Source: Rhipicephalus microplus
Taxonomy: Eukaryota > Arthropoda > Arachnida > Ixodida > Ixodidae
Assembly (NCBI RefSeq): GCF_043290135.1
Contig: NC_134704.1
Coordinates: forward strand, 11,277,001-11,341,000
DNA length: 64,000 nt
Direction of reading: 5' to 3'
Shown one piece after another: positions 11,119 through 23,575 of this stretch (positions are counted from its first letter, which is position 1; each line of letters starts with the position of its first letter). The notes beneath the pieces are model-generated. The model saw only the letters and a program-made list of their open reading frames with translations. It was not told where the DNA came from and searched no databases. Made by a program: the position numbers and the translations under genes.

Positions 11119-14029
11119 TAGACTAGTACTGCAGACCAATTCTTTTATCTTACTCGACGAGTTTTCAGTGGTGCTTTGAACAATGAAGCGGCAGCACTCG
11201 AACCCTTGGTAACAGTTACATAAAGCAATGGAAACTGGGGAAATAATGATAGGCAAACTGTCTCTCCTGCGAAATCGTTTTGCCTACAAACTGAAGCATG
11301 AAGGGAGAGCCAGCAAGTTTTAAAGGTGCCTCACCCTTGCCGCTTTGTTGACGAAGCATTGCCATTTGTGGGCGCCAGCGAAAGAAAGACGTTGCATTTT
11401 CGTATAGCGTGTGGGTGACAAAGTTCTTGAAGCGTGATTACTGCTTTCGGTTGGCAATGAGACGTTCTGCAGTGCACCGCAGCGCTGTTGAAGTGCTTTT
11501 ACGTGAGCGGTTGTTGTGAAGTTAACGGTATTAGCAGCGTCCATTGACGTTTAAGAAGCAGGCCGCAATACTCAGGGTTAAAGTATTGAGCTTTCGTTTG
11601 GGCTGTTAAACACGCAAGCCCTGAAGGTCTCGGGATCGAGTGTGCTTAGATAAGTCTGCCTAAAACTTGGCGGAGTACAGATTGTCATAATTTTTGAAGC
11701 CGTGTATTACGGCATCCCTGCACAATAATATTGGGACTTCAGGGTCAGAAACCTCGACAACTGTTATTTAAAGAAGCACCAACCTTACAGCTTGCACACG
11801 AGCGCCCACGCCCACCTGCAAGCTGTATGCATAAACACACAGATTATATATCCGTCTTTTGAGCACATGTTTTGCAAGCTCGGATGTTCGTTATACCAAT
11901 GAAGACTTCATATCTTGCCGCTCTGCTTTCAATGAAATCAACGCTATAATTAGTTTTGTTGCAAATTACGCCATTTTTCCACAGTTAATTAAACAACTAC
12001 TTACTCCAAAATATCACAAACGTTTATGTAACTTAGCAATGTTTCATACGACATTGTTTCATACATTTCATACGACATATGGATTGTTTCGTACGACAGC
12101 TTTCTGCATAGCTGATAACATTCTCGCCGAGAAAGGAGCGGGCAGCGCAGTGGATTGAAACGGAAACTGAATGGAATTACAGGAGGGAGAGACAGGAAGG
12201 AAAACAGGAGAGCGGGAGCGCCTGCTGGTCAGGTGCTGTCACCTCGTGGTGAGATTGTGAGTTATGATGTTCCAAGGGCGTGGTCGGGCCGCGGCGCGGC
12301 TGAGATAAAGAAACGATGGGTCGGGTCGGGTGAATGGGAGCGGAATCAATGCAGTGGCTAGAGAGATGAAAGAGTGAGTGCTCAGAGGCAGGACATGCTA
12401 TATGACCCGTGGGGCGGGATCTACGGTACCGGTTTGCCTCCTATTATCGTTCGTGATTTCACGGCTGTTCGAAGAGCGCACGTGAATATAAACTGCGAGC
12501 GTATTGCGCGAAAATCGTCCCAATTTCTCCTATGCTAGTTTCGCGAGCGGTGCCAGTTCTGAAAAAAGTGTGGAGCTGGACAGTTTTCTTCACGAGAAGC
12601 AAATGTTCTGTTCGGTTTCCTGTTTTTTCTTTCCTCCAATCTTTCTTTCCTTTTCTCTTTCATCTTTTCTTAATCTGCATGTGTGTTCATTTCTATTTTC
12701 TTCCTACTTTCCCATTTCTTCCTATTCTTCGTTTGCTTGTCCCTTAACTTTTCTTCAAATGTTACCTGTGGTTTTATCGGTGCACGCCAAGAAACGACTC
12801 ACAGAACACGACAGCCTGAACCACTAGAGTGCTCCGCTTTTAATAATGATTCTATTCTCGTCGCGTTGTGAACTTCCGAAAAAGCACGAAATGCAGAACA
12901 CCTTGAGCAACCGTCTGCTTTTTGTCAAGCTACTCTCAGTGCGTGTGTGGTCGGCGTCATTTATTTTTTTCAACAGTGGAGCTTTGAGAACGAGGTCAAT
13001 CACTGCCGAGCGTAACGGAGCTCTTATAACGGCTATGTGCCACATGAATTGGTCAAGTCGCACTATATACAGACCTCAGGTCTACTAAACGTTACGAAAA
13101 TGAGATTCAAAGCAGCTTCAGTGACATAAGACCACGAAGATTGGTCGAACAGTGCAGATAGTGGCAACATTACTGCAGAGTATCATTGAGTAATGAAACG
13201 GCAATATGACGCAACCAGATCCGCTATTTAACCAGTCCTCGTGACGTTAGTTGACCGAAGCTGCTTCAATTTTTTTTCGCGCTACTGTTCAGGTAATTCT
13301 GCAGATAGTAACTTCGGGACGGCCGGTTAACATATTTTGTGTGCGCGAGGTTTACGTCTTTTCATGTTGTAAATGTCAGTTACTGCCATTTATAACATGG
13401 CTGCAGATAAGGTCCTGGTCAGTACTTATCGCATGATGTTAATACACATTTTGTTGGCCATTTGATCAACCTTGGTGGGTTAAAGGTTATGATAAAGCGG
13501 TGCTTTTCTTGAGGGCGCGTTTTCGATTCCAGTCGAGGCAATCGCATTTAGTTGCAAACAAAATCTACAAGACCCTGATTGAAGTGCACAATATATGGAG
13601 AACTTAATGGTCAGTTACTTAGGATCCTCGACTAACCATTTCCGTTGGCGTGTGAAATCCCATAATTTGTGTTTATTCATACTCTTACCACCTCTATGAG
13701 TTCTACTGTATCAATAAGACGCAATTCCAACTCTACAGGAAAACGTTCGATTCAAACCAAGTCAGGACGTAGCTGCAAGAAGACAAACCAAAAATGCATT
13801 TGTGCATATCAACATAGTGATTTCAACTTAGGCATTATAAACTAGAAGCTCTGCGTGAAAACGTTATTGAAGTGGTTAATTCGCAGAAACATGGACATTG
13901 TCGCATTGGTTGAAATTTGTCGCACAGGTTGAAGCGAACGGCAGTGCGCAAAGCAAGGATGAAGAAAGAGCGTGTTGTCGTCATTTGCCTCTTCGTCCTT
14001 GTTCTACGCGCTGGCGTCAACTTCGGATG
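11119..14029. other. Intergenic, nothing recognised
   Basis: Mixed composition with a GC-richer patch at 12.1-12.5 kb. Short open frames only, none with a recognisable domain. Confidence 0.45.
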
Positions 14030-14425
14030 TTAACATCTTTTAACGCGATAGCCTTAAAGAGCTTGTTTTGCAGAAGTACCAGTGCCAGTGTCGGCGTCGT
14101 TTGCCGTGAGCGAAAAATGATCCAATGCGCGACCAAAAAGTCGAAAACGATGCAGAAAAATAGTGATAAAAAATACTTGGTTTGAGTAGAGACCAAACCA
14201 GGCTCGTTTGGGACCAAGTGGTGATCGAACTCGGGTCGTTTGCAAGGCAAGCGGATGCTCTACCACACGGCCACGCCTGCGCTTGTGAAAACAGTGATAA
14301 AAACTTCGTCTGCATGGAAATGCAGTGAAAGTAGCTTTCATGCTTCACAAACACACACATCCTGTATGCATGCTTCACAATGCAACATGAAATAGTGTAG
14401 TAATAACGCGTGGTACAAGCGCCCA
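14030..14425 (-). repeat. ~400-bp dispersed repeat with tRNA-like core, copy 1
   Basis: Minus strand carries GCGTGGCCGTGTGGTAGAGC (A-box region) and GAGTTCGATCACC (B-box region) at 14220-14283, inside a longer unit ending CTCTTTAAGGCTATCGCGTT. It aligns along its length with 17790-18155 on the plus strand. Confidence 0.75.
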
Positions 14426-14439
14426 TTGCCAACGGACGT

Positions 14440-14874
14440 CAGCTTACACCAACGAAGAAGGCTGCCAAAGACAATCAGCGTATTTCACGAGAAGCTGTCA
14501 ATAATCATTTTCACTCGTTATGGCTGATGCCTCTCCAGTCATGTGTGACAAAAGGGCTATCAAGGGGAGACCTGCTTGCTTCATCGCATCCGAACGGGAT
14601 CAGCACGTACACCAGCATGACTCCACAAGATCAGACTCTCTGAGACGTCCTTGTGCCCGAAGTGCAAGGCAAATGGTTATATAGAACCCTATTTGCTTGA
14701 GTGTCATGAGCTTAAGAAGGAATGACAAGGTTTATTTGAGAGACTGCAACGTTTAGGCTCGCCATGGGACCGCGTGACTGATATTGGGCTTCCGCGGGGT
14801 CAGTAAATCTTCAGAAAACAGGTGTCCTGACTTGTTTTGAAATTTTTAAATGCTACAGACCTCGTATGTGACTG
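14440..14874 (+). pseudogene. LINE ORF2 3'-end relic
   Basis: Translating with frame changes gives LHRIRTGSARTPA, LHKIRLSETSLCPKCKANGY and IEPYLLECHEL, then LFERLQRLGSPWDRVTDIGL. The CPKC…LLECHEL cysteine/histidine cluster after a LLHRIRTG motif is typical of the C-terminus of tick LINE polyproteins. In-frame stops show it is dead. Confidence 0.7.
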
Positions 14875-15158
14875 GTGATAAGTGGCAATAATGTTTGGAG
14901 TATGGGGCAGCGAGATAGGATACCTGCACAATACTGCATGCGGAATAGCACAGAGGCTGCCGTCTAATGCAGGCTTACGTCGCAATGTGCACAATGTTTT
15001 TAAAGAGACTTCTCGTGCTAAGTTAAAAAACAACAACACACAAAGGCCATTAGATACAATTAGCAAATAGGAAACCCGGCGGGGTGAATGCCTGCCAATT
15101 ATGCAATGCTCGATCCACCAGCTACCTACAACATCCTCACCTGACCTAACCTAATTAT

Positions 15159-15391
15159 GATATGTGGGGTTTAACGTCCCAAAACCACCATATGATTATG
15201 AGAGACGCCGTAGTAGAGGGCTCCGGAAGTTCCGACCACCTGGGGTTCTTTAACGTGCACGCTAATCAGAGCACATGGGCCTACAACATTTCCGCCTCCA
15301 TCGGAAATGCAGCCGCCACAGCCGGGATTTGATTCCGCGACCTGCGGGTCAGCAGCCGAGTACCTTAGCCACTAGACCACCACGGCGGGGC
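15159..15391 (-). repeat. Ruka-type SINE with 14-bp target duplication
   Basis: A complete minus-strand copy. ACCTAACCTAATTA occurs at 15144-15157 and again at 15393-15406, a perfect target-site duplication. Confidence 0.9.
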
Positions 15392-15484
15392 AACCTAACC
15401 TAATTAGAACATGTGATTATCATTATGGCTTTGTAGTTTAAAGTCGATTACACACTACAAAAGGCACACACGCCTTTTTTCATA

Positions 15485-15730
15485 GCCCCGCCGCAGTGGT
15501 CTTGTGGCTAAGGTACTCAGCTGCTGACCCGCAGGTTGCATGATCGAATTTCGGCTGCGGCGGCTGCATTTTCGATGGAGGCGAAAATTCTGTAGGCCCC
15601 TGTGCTCAGATTTGGGTGCACGTTAAAGAACCCTAGGTGATGGAAATATCCGGAGCCCTCCAATACGGCGTCTCTCATAATCATATGATGGTTTTGGGAC
15701 GTTAAACCCAGCACATCAATCATTCAATCA
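15485..15730 (+). repeat. Ruka-type SINE, full length
   Basis: Plus-strand copy with head CCGCAGTGGTCTTGTGG and tail ending AATCATTCAATCA. It lies only about 95 bp from the copy in opposite orientation, so the pair could fold together in RNA. Confidence 0.88.
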
Positions 15731-16326
15731 TATATTTTCTCAGAAGTCCACGTAGTGGGTGTATAGCAAGTGCGAAAAGGTTTCATGCACTTACTGCTAG
15801 AAGTGCGCACAAGGAACAGAACATCGCTATCGCGCTTAACTCCAAACTGGCGAAGCTATAGGCTCCCTAATGTTTATGCTTTTTAAAATATGATATAAAA
15901 ACATGTTGGCGCACAAATAAGGCGTAAGTCGGCTAGTCTTTAGCTCTTGATTGGGCAAGCGTACGAGATAAAATTACATGTTATAAAATTGCAGCAATAA
16001 AATTTATTATTTTAATAATTTTATTATCAAATAAAATGATAAAATTACAGCAACACTGGCGCTTTGAAACGTATGTGGCGGTATCCGCAGCACGAGTATG
16101 CTTGAAAGCATACGTGTCGAACGGTCTTCTCCCTATAGCGAAAGAAAAAAAGTGGCATATACGAGACAGCGAGGCACATTTATTTATTTTTATGCCAATC
16201 TACTTCATTGAGAAAAAACTGCACGTGTTAACACTACTCGGCAAGTGACACGTCAGCATGTTTGGAAATCCTGACCACCGTTTTAGACTTGTGATAAAGT
16301 TGCATGTAGCCGAGCTTATTCTAGAG
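15731..16326. other. Intergenic, nothing recognised
   Basis: AT-rich; a locally repeated ATAAAATTATT motif near 15970-16045. Confidence 0.5.
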
Positions 16327-16410
16327 ATAACTTGAGCACCAGTGATAACGCCAAAAATTACCGCCACCATAACTTGAGCACCAGTGATAACGCCAAAAAT
16401 TACCGCCACC
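16327..16410. repeat. 42-bp exact tandem duplication
   Basis: Two identical units beginning ATAACTTGAGCACCAGTGAT at 16327 and 16369. Confidence 0.95.
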
Positions 16411-16724
16411 CATCTATAAAAGAAGTCTTTCGCCGACGACCGAGCAAGCTACGAAGCTACGATCGAGCACGGCACTATTATTGCTCTGAACCTGTTAGTT
16501 TTGTTTTGAGTCGTTTTTGAAGATCATAGGTCCGCCCAATAAATAACTTCCTGTTTACCGATTAGATTGTGGGGGTCTTCATTGTCACAGGTTGTGACAA
16601 CGAAGACCACCTGTGACAATATATCGTCAATATAATGTCAATATATCGTCTTCATCGTCACCACCTGTGACAATATAGAACATAACTTTATTTAGAAAAA
16701 AAAAACACAGGATGACGATGTACG

Positions 16725-16900
16725 AAGTGATGACTTGCCGCTGGCAGGGACCGAACCTGCGACCTTCGAATAACGTGTCAGATGCTCAACTGACTAAGCT
16801 ACGGTGGCAGTCATCCCTCCATTTACTTTAGGGAGTATATATGTGCATTTAAACGTGGGAGCGTCAGCCAGCGCCACCGGTAGCCATTATGGCGAGTGTA
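16725..16900 (-). repeat. Second tRNA-like SINE family
   Basis: Minus strand reads CACCGTAGCTTAGTCAGTTG (A-box region) and GCAGGTTCGGTCCCTGCCA (B-box region). It is followed on the plus strand by the shared GTCAGCCAGCGCCACCGGTA segment. It is not a clean tRNA cloverleaf. Confidence 0.6.
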
Positions 16901-17789
16901 GAGCACTCTTTTTCTGCATAGCGGCGTCGCATTGCGCATCACCTTATAACGAGCTGGCAACTGACCAATAATCTCTTGCATAATATACCCGAATGCACCA
17001 AGTCTGCCAGAACGAGATCCTCGCTGTAAATGAAGGAACGACGCGTGAATTGAAGAACTCGTTTTTCTTTATTAAGCAAAATGGTTAACACGAAATGTTA
17101 AGAAGTGTTAAGAAATGTGCTTGGTAAAATAATGTAGGCCTCGAAATTCCCATTTGTCCAACTTAAGTATAGCGCTATGATACTATGCATTCATGTCGAT
17201 TCATTTCTTGGGCAGTCGCGCATCACAAGTGCTGACTTCTGTGTGTATCGAATACGCCTACGTTTTACTGGCCGCAAGAGCACGTAACTGAAACATCCCA
17301 TCCGTAGGCTTTCACCGCACGTGCCATTAATTTGAATGCTGCGGTTATACTTGACGTGCCCAAAACCAGTAACCTTAAGTTCTGGCTTTAAAAGATTCTC
17401 ACCGAGGTCAAGTTCGGTGTTACCTTCAATAATTTCCCAATGAATGCGTAGATTATTAGAAAATGAATGCATTCAAAATTGAGGAACCTTTAGGCTTCGT
17501 CTTCAGGAGTTGAACGCGATAGCAATATCTTGTCTCCAGTGCGTACACTTAAAACAGAGTTTTTTGTATCATGTTACTCGAGAAGTCTAAAATTGTGGAT
17601 TACTACAATTTAATCCATAAAGTCAAAGGGCCTTGTTGCAGGAAGAGCTCTCGTATACGGCTGTATTATGTGTAATAGAAAGCATGCTTTAAACCACGAG
17701 CAATTACGCGTGAAATGTTTTTGAACTTCCGCCGTTAACCATATGCATGTTGTAATGGGTGGCTGGCACGTTGTCGTAATGACAATCAC
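16901..17789. other. Intergenic with one unexplained open frame
   Basis: A 93-codon minus-strand frame (17191-17472) has a protein-like stretch, RIHWEIIEGNTELDLGENLL then KVTGFGHVKYNRSIQINGT. I do not recognise it. It could be an isolated exon, an old pseudogene or chance. Confidence 0.3.
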
Positions 17790-18155
17790 GTCTATGTACG
17801 CTTGTACTACGCGATATTACTGCAACATTTCATTTTGTTCTTTGAAGCCTGTATACAAGACGAGTCTGTGTGTAAAGCATGAAAGTTTTTTTTTCACTTC
17901 ATTTCCAAACAGAGGAAGTCATCACAGTACTTCCAAGCAAACACATAGCTGTGGTGGTACACCTGCATGCCACGCAAACGGCCTGAGTTTGATGCTCACT
18001 GGGACTCGAAAATATTTTTTTATTTTATTTCCATCTTTCTCAATTATTCGGTCACGTACAAGATGATTATTTTTCGCTCAAAACAAACGACGCTCGCGCC
18101 CACACCGACAACGCCATTTTGGCGAAACGAGCTCTTTAGCGCTCTAGCGTTAAGA
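17790..18155 (+). repeat. ~400-bp dispersed repeat with tRNA-like core, copy 2
   Basis: Aligns with the minus strand of 14030-14425. The tRNA-like core is at about 17950-18000 (GTGGTACACCTGCATGCC, GAGTTTGATGCTCAC) and the unit ends CTCTTTAGCGCTCTAGCGTT. Confidence 0.72.
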
Positions 18156-20135
18156 AGACGTGGCGTATAACGGGGCGGTTCCCGCTGCCATTAGGCCGAG
18201 ATGAAATACGCAGTGGTGTTTTATAGAATGTGCGCTTTGGTGAAGACAATAAAGTCATAAAATCTAATCTCTTCACTTCTATGTGGCTTTGATAACACTC
18301 CTAAGAAGCCGCAGAAAACAATCGGGATAATAAAATTAATATTAATCAAGGCGAAGATTCATAAATTTACCTTTTTTTTTGCAAAGATAAATGCGCAGTG
18401 ACTGGGACGTGGGGTGAGTGCCAATGAGCTAGAGCAGTGGAATTCTCGATCCGTTTGTTGTTTTTGTTCCCGAGAGAACCGATGAGCGAGCGACTCCGAC
18501 TGTCAGGCGGGAGAAATATGCGTCTAATATACCGCGCATTGGTACAGCCGCTTTTTTTTCTCTTCTCTCCGTTCGCACGTCGAGACCGGCGATAATTTGA
18601 ATGTATTGCGAGAAACCATGAACGGTTCCCCGGGGCACTCATTTTCGGTTCGAAGTGCACGTTCCACGCGGAACCACCGACCGTATAAGAGCCACCACTT
18701 CGAGAAAAACTGAGCAAGAAGCTCGAACAGCGTTTGGGGGCTGACATCGGTGGCGAGGGCTTTTAAAATTACATTTTCCGTCACTGCAGAGGACGTGAAC
18801 GGGCGCGCTAGAATCGTCCCACAGAGTTCGCGTGCGGTCTCAGCTGTCGCCCATGTTCGCCAAGCTCTCATTTTCTCTTGGAAACCAGTGAGCCGAGACG
18901 AAATTGGGAATCGAATTCGTTGCTGGGAGTTCGAACGAATGCGGCGTTCAACTTCCGTGCCTCTTATCTCCCACTCTGTTCTCTCTTTATATGTTGTCGC
19001 ATCTGTATACTATCTTTCGCTATTTCATTTCTCTTAGTTTTTTTTCTTCCTCAGATCTTCTTTTACCCTCTGCTTTGATCTTCGTGTCATGAGCAGCAGT
19101 CACTGTCCGCCAATTTCGCCCGGATTTATCTGGTTTCACGCGTTCTCGTCTTTGTATCGATGTGGCTTTCATCGAGCCGCAATTTGTTCTCTTTGTTGGG
19201 CTTTTTTTCCTTTTTTTCTCGTACTCTCGGTTTTCTGTTAAAATAAACGTACGTGATATATAATTTATATGACAATATAAGAAGTGACAATATACTTATG
19301 TGTTTCTTCCTAGTCAAGAAGCTTCGGTGACATTGATCTTTACTTGCAGGTATTCTTTTTTAATCTGAGACGATTAAGAAATAGTCAATTGTGAAGTCAA
19401 TGTAAAAGCTAAAGAGGAGGCTATTGAAGAATATCATCGTTGCAACAAACTCCAGAGTATTGTCACCTCACGTAGCAAGCAAGCGACGCTTTCGTGAATT
19501 TCGTAGCAAGGGCAGAGTACAAATTTATAATAACTTCGCAGACACCCCCGACAGGCTTTCCGTGCCGTTCAAAAAGTGCCGATGACATCTGTGAATGTCT
19601 TGTTATCGTGGTCACTTGTACAGAATCAATCAATACAATCAATACTTGTACAGAATCAAGCCACGGGGTCTTTCTTGCACCAGTTGTGATGTAAGACAAA
19701 GGACGGAAGAGTGTGTGCCCACACAAGAGATAGGGGTGCAAACGATGCTTGAAGTACGCAGGAGACAGACTAGTTGCGTCGTGACTATCTGAAAAGACGA
19801 GTTTAGGAATTAAGTGATATTAGCCTTGCTGCGTTGTGCAGGCTTACAGACGGTTTAGCTTACATTGAGGACGATGCAGCGAGCCTCGGAAAAGAAAAGG
19901 AGGAGTGTGACGAGAAGAGAGCAGAGTGGCTTATGGCACAAAACACCGGCTGTTAAAGAGATAATGGTTGAAATCAAGTAGAATGAATGGGTAGGGCACG
20001 TAGTGCTTACGTAGGATAGACGTTGGCAATGAAGTTTAAGTGACTGGATCCCAAGAGGAGACAAACGCTCAAGGTATGATTTATTACAAGGTAGGAGAGA
20101 GTTGAATTGCGGAACATGAGAGAAGCCTTCAAACT
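18156..20135. other. Intergenic, nothing recognised
   Basis: GC-richer at 18.4-18.95 kb; open frames there lack recognisable domains. Confidence 0.45.
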
Positions 20136-20147
20136 GCAGTGAGCGTA

Positions 20148-20385
20148 ATGATTGATCACTGGGGTTTAACGTCCCAAATCTAGCGTATGATTATGAGAGA
20201 CGCCGTAGTGAGGGGCTCCGGAAATTTCGACCACTTGGGGTTCTTTAACGTGCACGCAAATATGAGCACACGGGGCTACAGCGTTTTCGCCTCTATCAAA
20301 ATGCAGCCGCCGTAGCCGGGATTCGTTCCCGCGACCTACGGGTCAGCAGCCGAGTACCTTAGCCACCAGACCACCACGGCGCGGC
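20148..20385 (-). repeat. Ruka-type SINE with target duplication
   Basis: Minus-strand copy flanked by GCAGTGAGCGTA (20136-20147) and GCAGTAAGCGTA (20387-20398), one mismatch. Confidence 0.88.
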
Positions 20386-20524
20386 AGCAGTAAGCGTAGT
20401 CAGGCTGATGATAATGACGATGCTGTGAACCCAGTCACTCATATATTCAAGGTCACTGCCTTCACAAGATCGTTTTATAATAACAATGCTCTGATAAGCA
20501 AATTGATTGTATAACTAAAACCCC

Positions 20525-20578
20525 TTTATGTAATGCCCGAACGGACCTTCAGGGTATTTATAAAGAAAAAAAAAGAAA
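20525..20578 (+). repeat. LINE 3' tail-like fragment
   Basis: TATGTAATGCCCGAACGGAC followed by GGGTATTTATAAA and an A-rich end resembles the 3' end of the LINE at 61350-62610. Confidence 0.4.
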
Positions 20579-20845
20579 CGAAGTCATTTTAAGTTTTTTG
20601 CGAGTCTAAATCACATAAAACTCTGTTCAGAAGCGCACACGTTAGCCCTTTCTTGGAGAATCACGCCCGGGGTCACTCCTTTGATGACATCCCGATGAGA
20701 TTTACAAAAGAGGGGTTATGGTCCTCAACTTCTGACCTGAAGGTCACGCGATCGAATCACGGCTGTTCATGTGTGGGTGTACCTAAACTCCGGCCTAGAG
20801 CTCTGAGGATTTACTGGGCCGTCGCTGCCTTCTTCCTGTGATTGT

Positions 20846-20994
20846 AACCCCCTCGGTTGAAGAGTGGTTAAGGGGCTCGGTTGCCAATTCTAGGGTCGCG
20901 TGTTAAATCCCGGTCGTGGCGGTTGCATTTTGATGGAGGCGAAAGGCTGGAGGTCCGTGTACTGGTCACGTTGTCAGTGCACGTTGAAGAACAC
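20846..20994 (+). repeat. Degenerate tRNA-derived SINE with (AAT)n tail
   Basis: Head CGGTTGAAGAGTGGTTAAGG and B-box-like GTTAAATCCCG, then GATGGAGGCGAAAGGCTGGA and GTGCACGTTGAAGAACACT, related to Ruka but diverged. It runs straight into the (AAT)n array. Confidence 0.6.
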
Positions 20995-21254
<260 letters not shown>

Positions 21255-23428
21255 GCATTTTACATATGGTCATGACAACCGCCATAGTGGAAGACAGTGC
21301 CGCCGTCTGTCTCCATGCTTTCTTGTCCCCCGTTATCGGTGCTGTTTTTTTTATGTCAATCGTGTCGTACCAACTCGCCCAAGAAACCACGTTAGCATAG
21401 TGAAAGACTCCACAAAATTTGACTGGCTGGTGTTCTATAACATGCACCGACAACGTGTTCCGCACGTGGATCTCGAGCATTCCGCCTTCATCGAAATGCG
21501 ACTGCCAGGATCGAAGCCGCCATCACGCAGTCTCGCTCCATATCCCCTACTCCATCGTATAGTTGACACAGAAGAGAAATAAAAAAAAACGTATGGTGAA
21601 AACTACGAAAAGACTCGAGTATAAAACGGAGCTACTGAAATGGTAAAATAAACTTGAATCTATTTCAAACACGTGAAAAACACGTGAAAACGCTATTGTG
21701 TAAACGGTTAAACTTGGAACTTGTGTAAGTTCACGGGCGAAACGACGAAGGTAAGTGCCTTGTCGAAGACAGCTGGAAATTCGCACACAGGCAAGAATGG
21801 ACAGGACGGATAGGAAACGAGAACGACTGGGGTGGCTCGAAGAAAATAACCGTTCGGATCTCACCGTGTCCGGTTTCCTTCGGCGCCTCTTTCCCTTCCC
21901 GGCATGCAAAGCGGCAGGCATCGTGCGGGGAGAGTGCGCGCGGCGGTACACGGAACACTACTCGGACGGACATCTCTCAGGAGGAATTCGGCTCCATAAA
22001 TAACGGAGCGCGAACACGGGGCATTTTGCTTGCACGACAAGAGGAAGAGGCCAAGAGCGAGACGGAGAGCAGCTTTAGCGATCGGAGCGAGGAAGAAAAC
22101 GAGCCGGAGGCTCGTTTAACTCTATCAAAACAAAAGGAGAGTCTGGGAAACTCATCCCATAAAGAACAACAAAGAATGAATGAGGAGAAGCGAGTTCAAC
22201 AAACTTTGAAACTAGAAAAAGCAAGCAAAGTCAGTAGGGCATGCGACGACTTCAATTTGTCTCGGCAGGCAGGGCGTTGAAATGCACATGCGGGACTGCT
22301 TCTGCAACTTCCACCCCACCTCTACACCTCTGAGCCGTGCTTTGTTTTCTTTCGCGGGCGCGCGAATTTTATTCGCGAGACGTGATTATGCTCTTGCCAG
22401 ACGCTGTCGTGTTCTCGGCCGCCTAAAGAACTTTTTTTGTTTTCTCACACTCATTTTTTTTGTTCTTCGTTCTCGCGTTATGCATGTTTTTCCTTCGGGC
22501 TTTTATTTCTCTTGCTCGTGTCCCAGGAGCTTTGTCGCCGTTGTCTCACTGTCGTCTTGGAGACGGACGCGAGAAAAATCGATGCGTGCGCCGTTTCTGC
22601 CTTTAACTCGCAGCTCGTAAAGCCGCAAACGAAGACGGCGTTCCTGCGCACGTTTACCTCGCGCAGGGCTCAAGAGGCTAAAGCCCTGAGGACCGCGCTC
22701 AACGCTCGGGCCTTAAGACGACGAGGAGTGAATGAGCCGAAATAGAAGCGAGGCTAGCGAAAAGATAGCAGCCTAAACGCGACGAAACAGCCTGCCGGCA
22801 AAAGGCAACGAGGCTGCCGAAAGCCGCCATAAAGCCAAATCTCGGTGAGGATATTTTCGAGGAAACGCCCTGCGCGAAACTTACGAAGTTTGGTGAATTT
22901 AGACGAAAACTTACGACTGTGAGACTATTTGGAAGGGAAAAGTAGAGGAAGGTACGGAAACGAAACACTAAACAATTAAGCAGGATATACCACTAAATCT
23001 GTCTGCTTCCATGGCAGAGAAAAAAGAGGCGGACGAAGAGGAACAATTTCCCGTCTGGGAGCGCTTACCTGTTGAGCGAAGCCAGCACTTTCGCTCGGCT
23101 GCGCGCATTAGCATGACTCGATCCGAGTTTGGGGAACCTGGGAAAAGATAAGAGGGAATGGGGAATCGCTAAGGGGATTTGGGATGACAACGCTGCCACG
23201 TCCGATATAGCTACTCGTTCATTGGAGCGTAATACTCAGCCGCTTATTTATTTTTCCCCCATGTTTGTCGTTACGAAAGTGCCACCTGGCTTAAGCTTCT
23301 CGCATCGCACTTTGATTAACTGTGGCAGCGGTCGCGCTTCTTATGCGCCACACGAGCTTTTCGTAACAAGCTTCGTTGCATTTTAATCTGACCAATTTGG
23401 CACGCCGTGTTAATTTGTACGCCAGCAT
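21255..23428. other. Intergenic, no gene recognised
   Basis: 21.7-23.1 kb is richer in GC and purine tracts and has several open frames, but none shows a domain, a signal peptide with a usable donor, or splice-linked continuation. About 21430-21545 may be a very diverged minus-strand SINE. Confidence 0.4.
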
Positions 23429-23440
23429 TGATTTAAACAA

Positions 23441-23563
23441 GCTCTCAGATTTGGGTGCACGTTAAAGAACTCCAGGCGGTCGAAATTTCTGGAGCCCTTC
23501 ACTATGGCATCTCTGACAATCATATGGTGGTTTTGGAACGTTCAACCCCACATATCATACCAA
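23441..23563 (+). repeat. Half-length Ruka (3' half only) with target duplication
   Basis: Begins at CTCAGATTTGGGTGCACG, the middle of a full Ruka, and ends CCCCACATATCATA. TGATTTAAACAA flanks both sides (23429-23440 and 23564-23575). It therefore inserted as a short unit. Confidence 0.85.
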
Positions 23564-23575
23564 TGATTTAAACAA

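Noticed and set aside
14213..14283. Possible tRNA gene
   Set aside because: A and B boxes are present, but there is no convincing acceptor stem, and the sequence is part of a ~400-bp dispersed repeat.
16735..16812. Possible tRNA gene on the minus strand
   Set aside because: Matches other repeat copies in the window and continues into a shared non-tRNA tail.
21730..22970. Several overlapping frames, including an acidic/basic low-complexity one at 22026-22280
   Set aside because: Low-complexity composition, no domain, frames on both strands of similar length. No splice link to gene 1 or gene 2.
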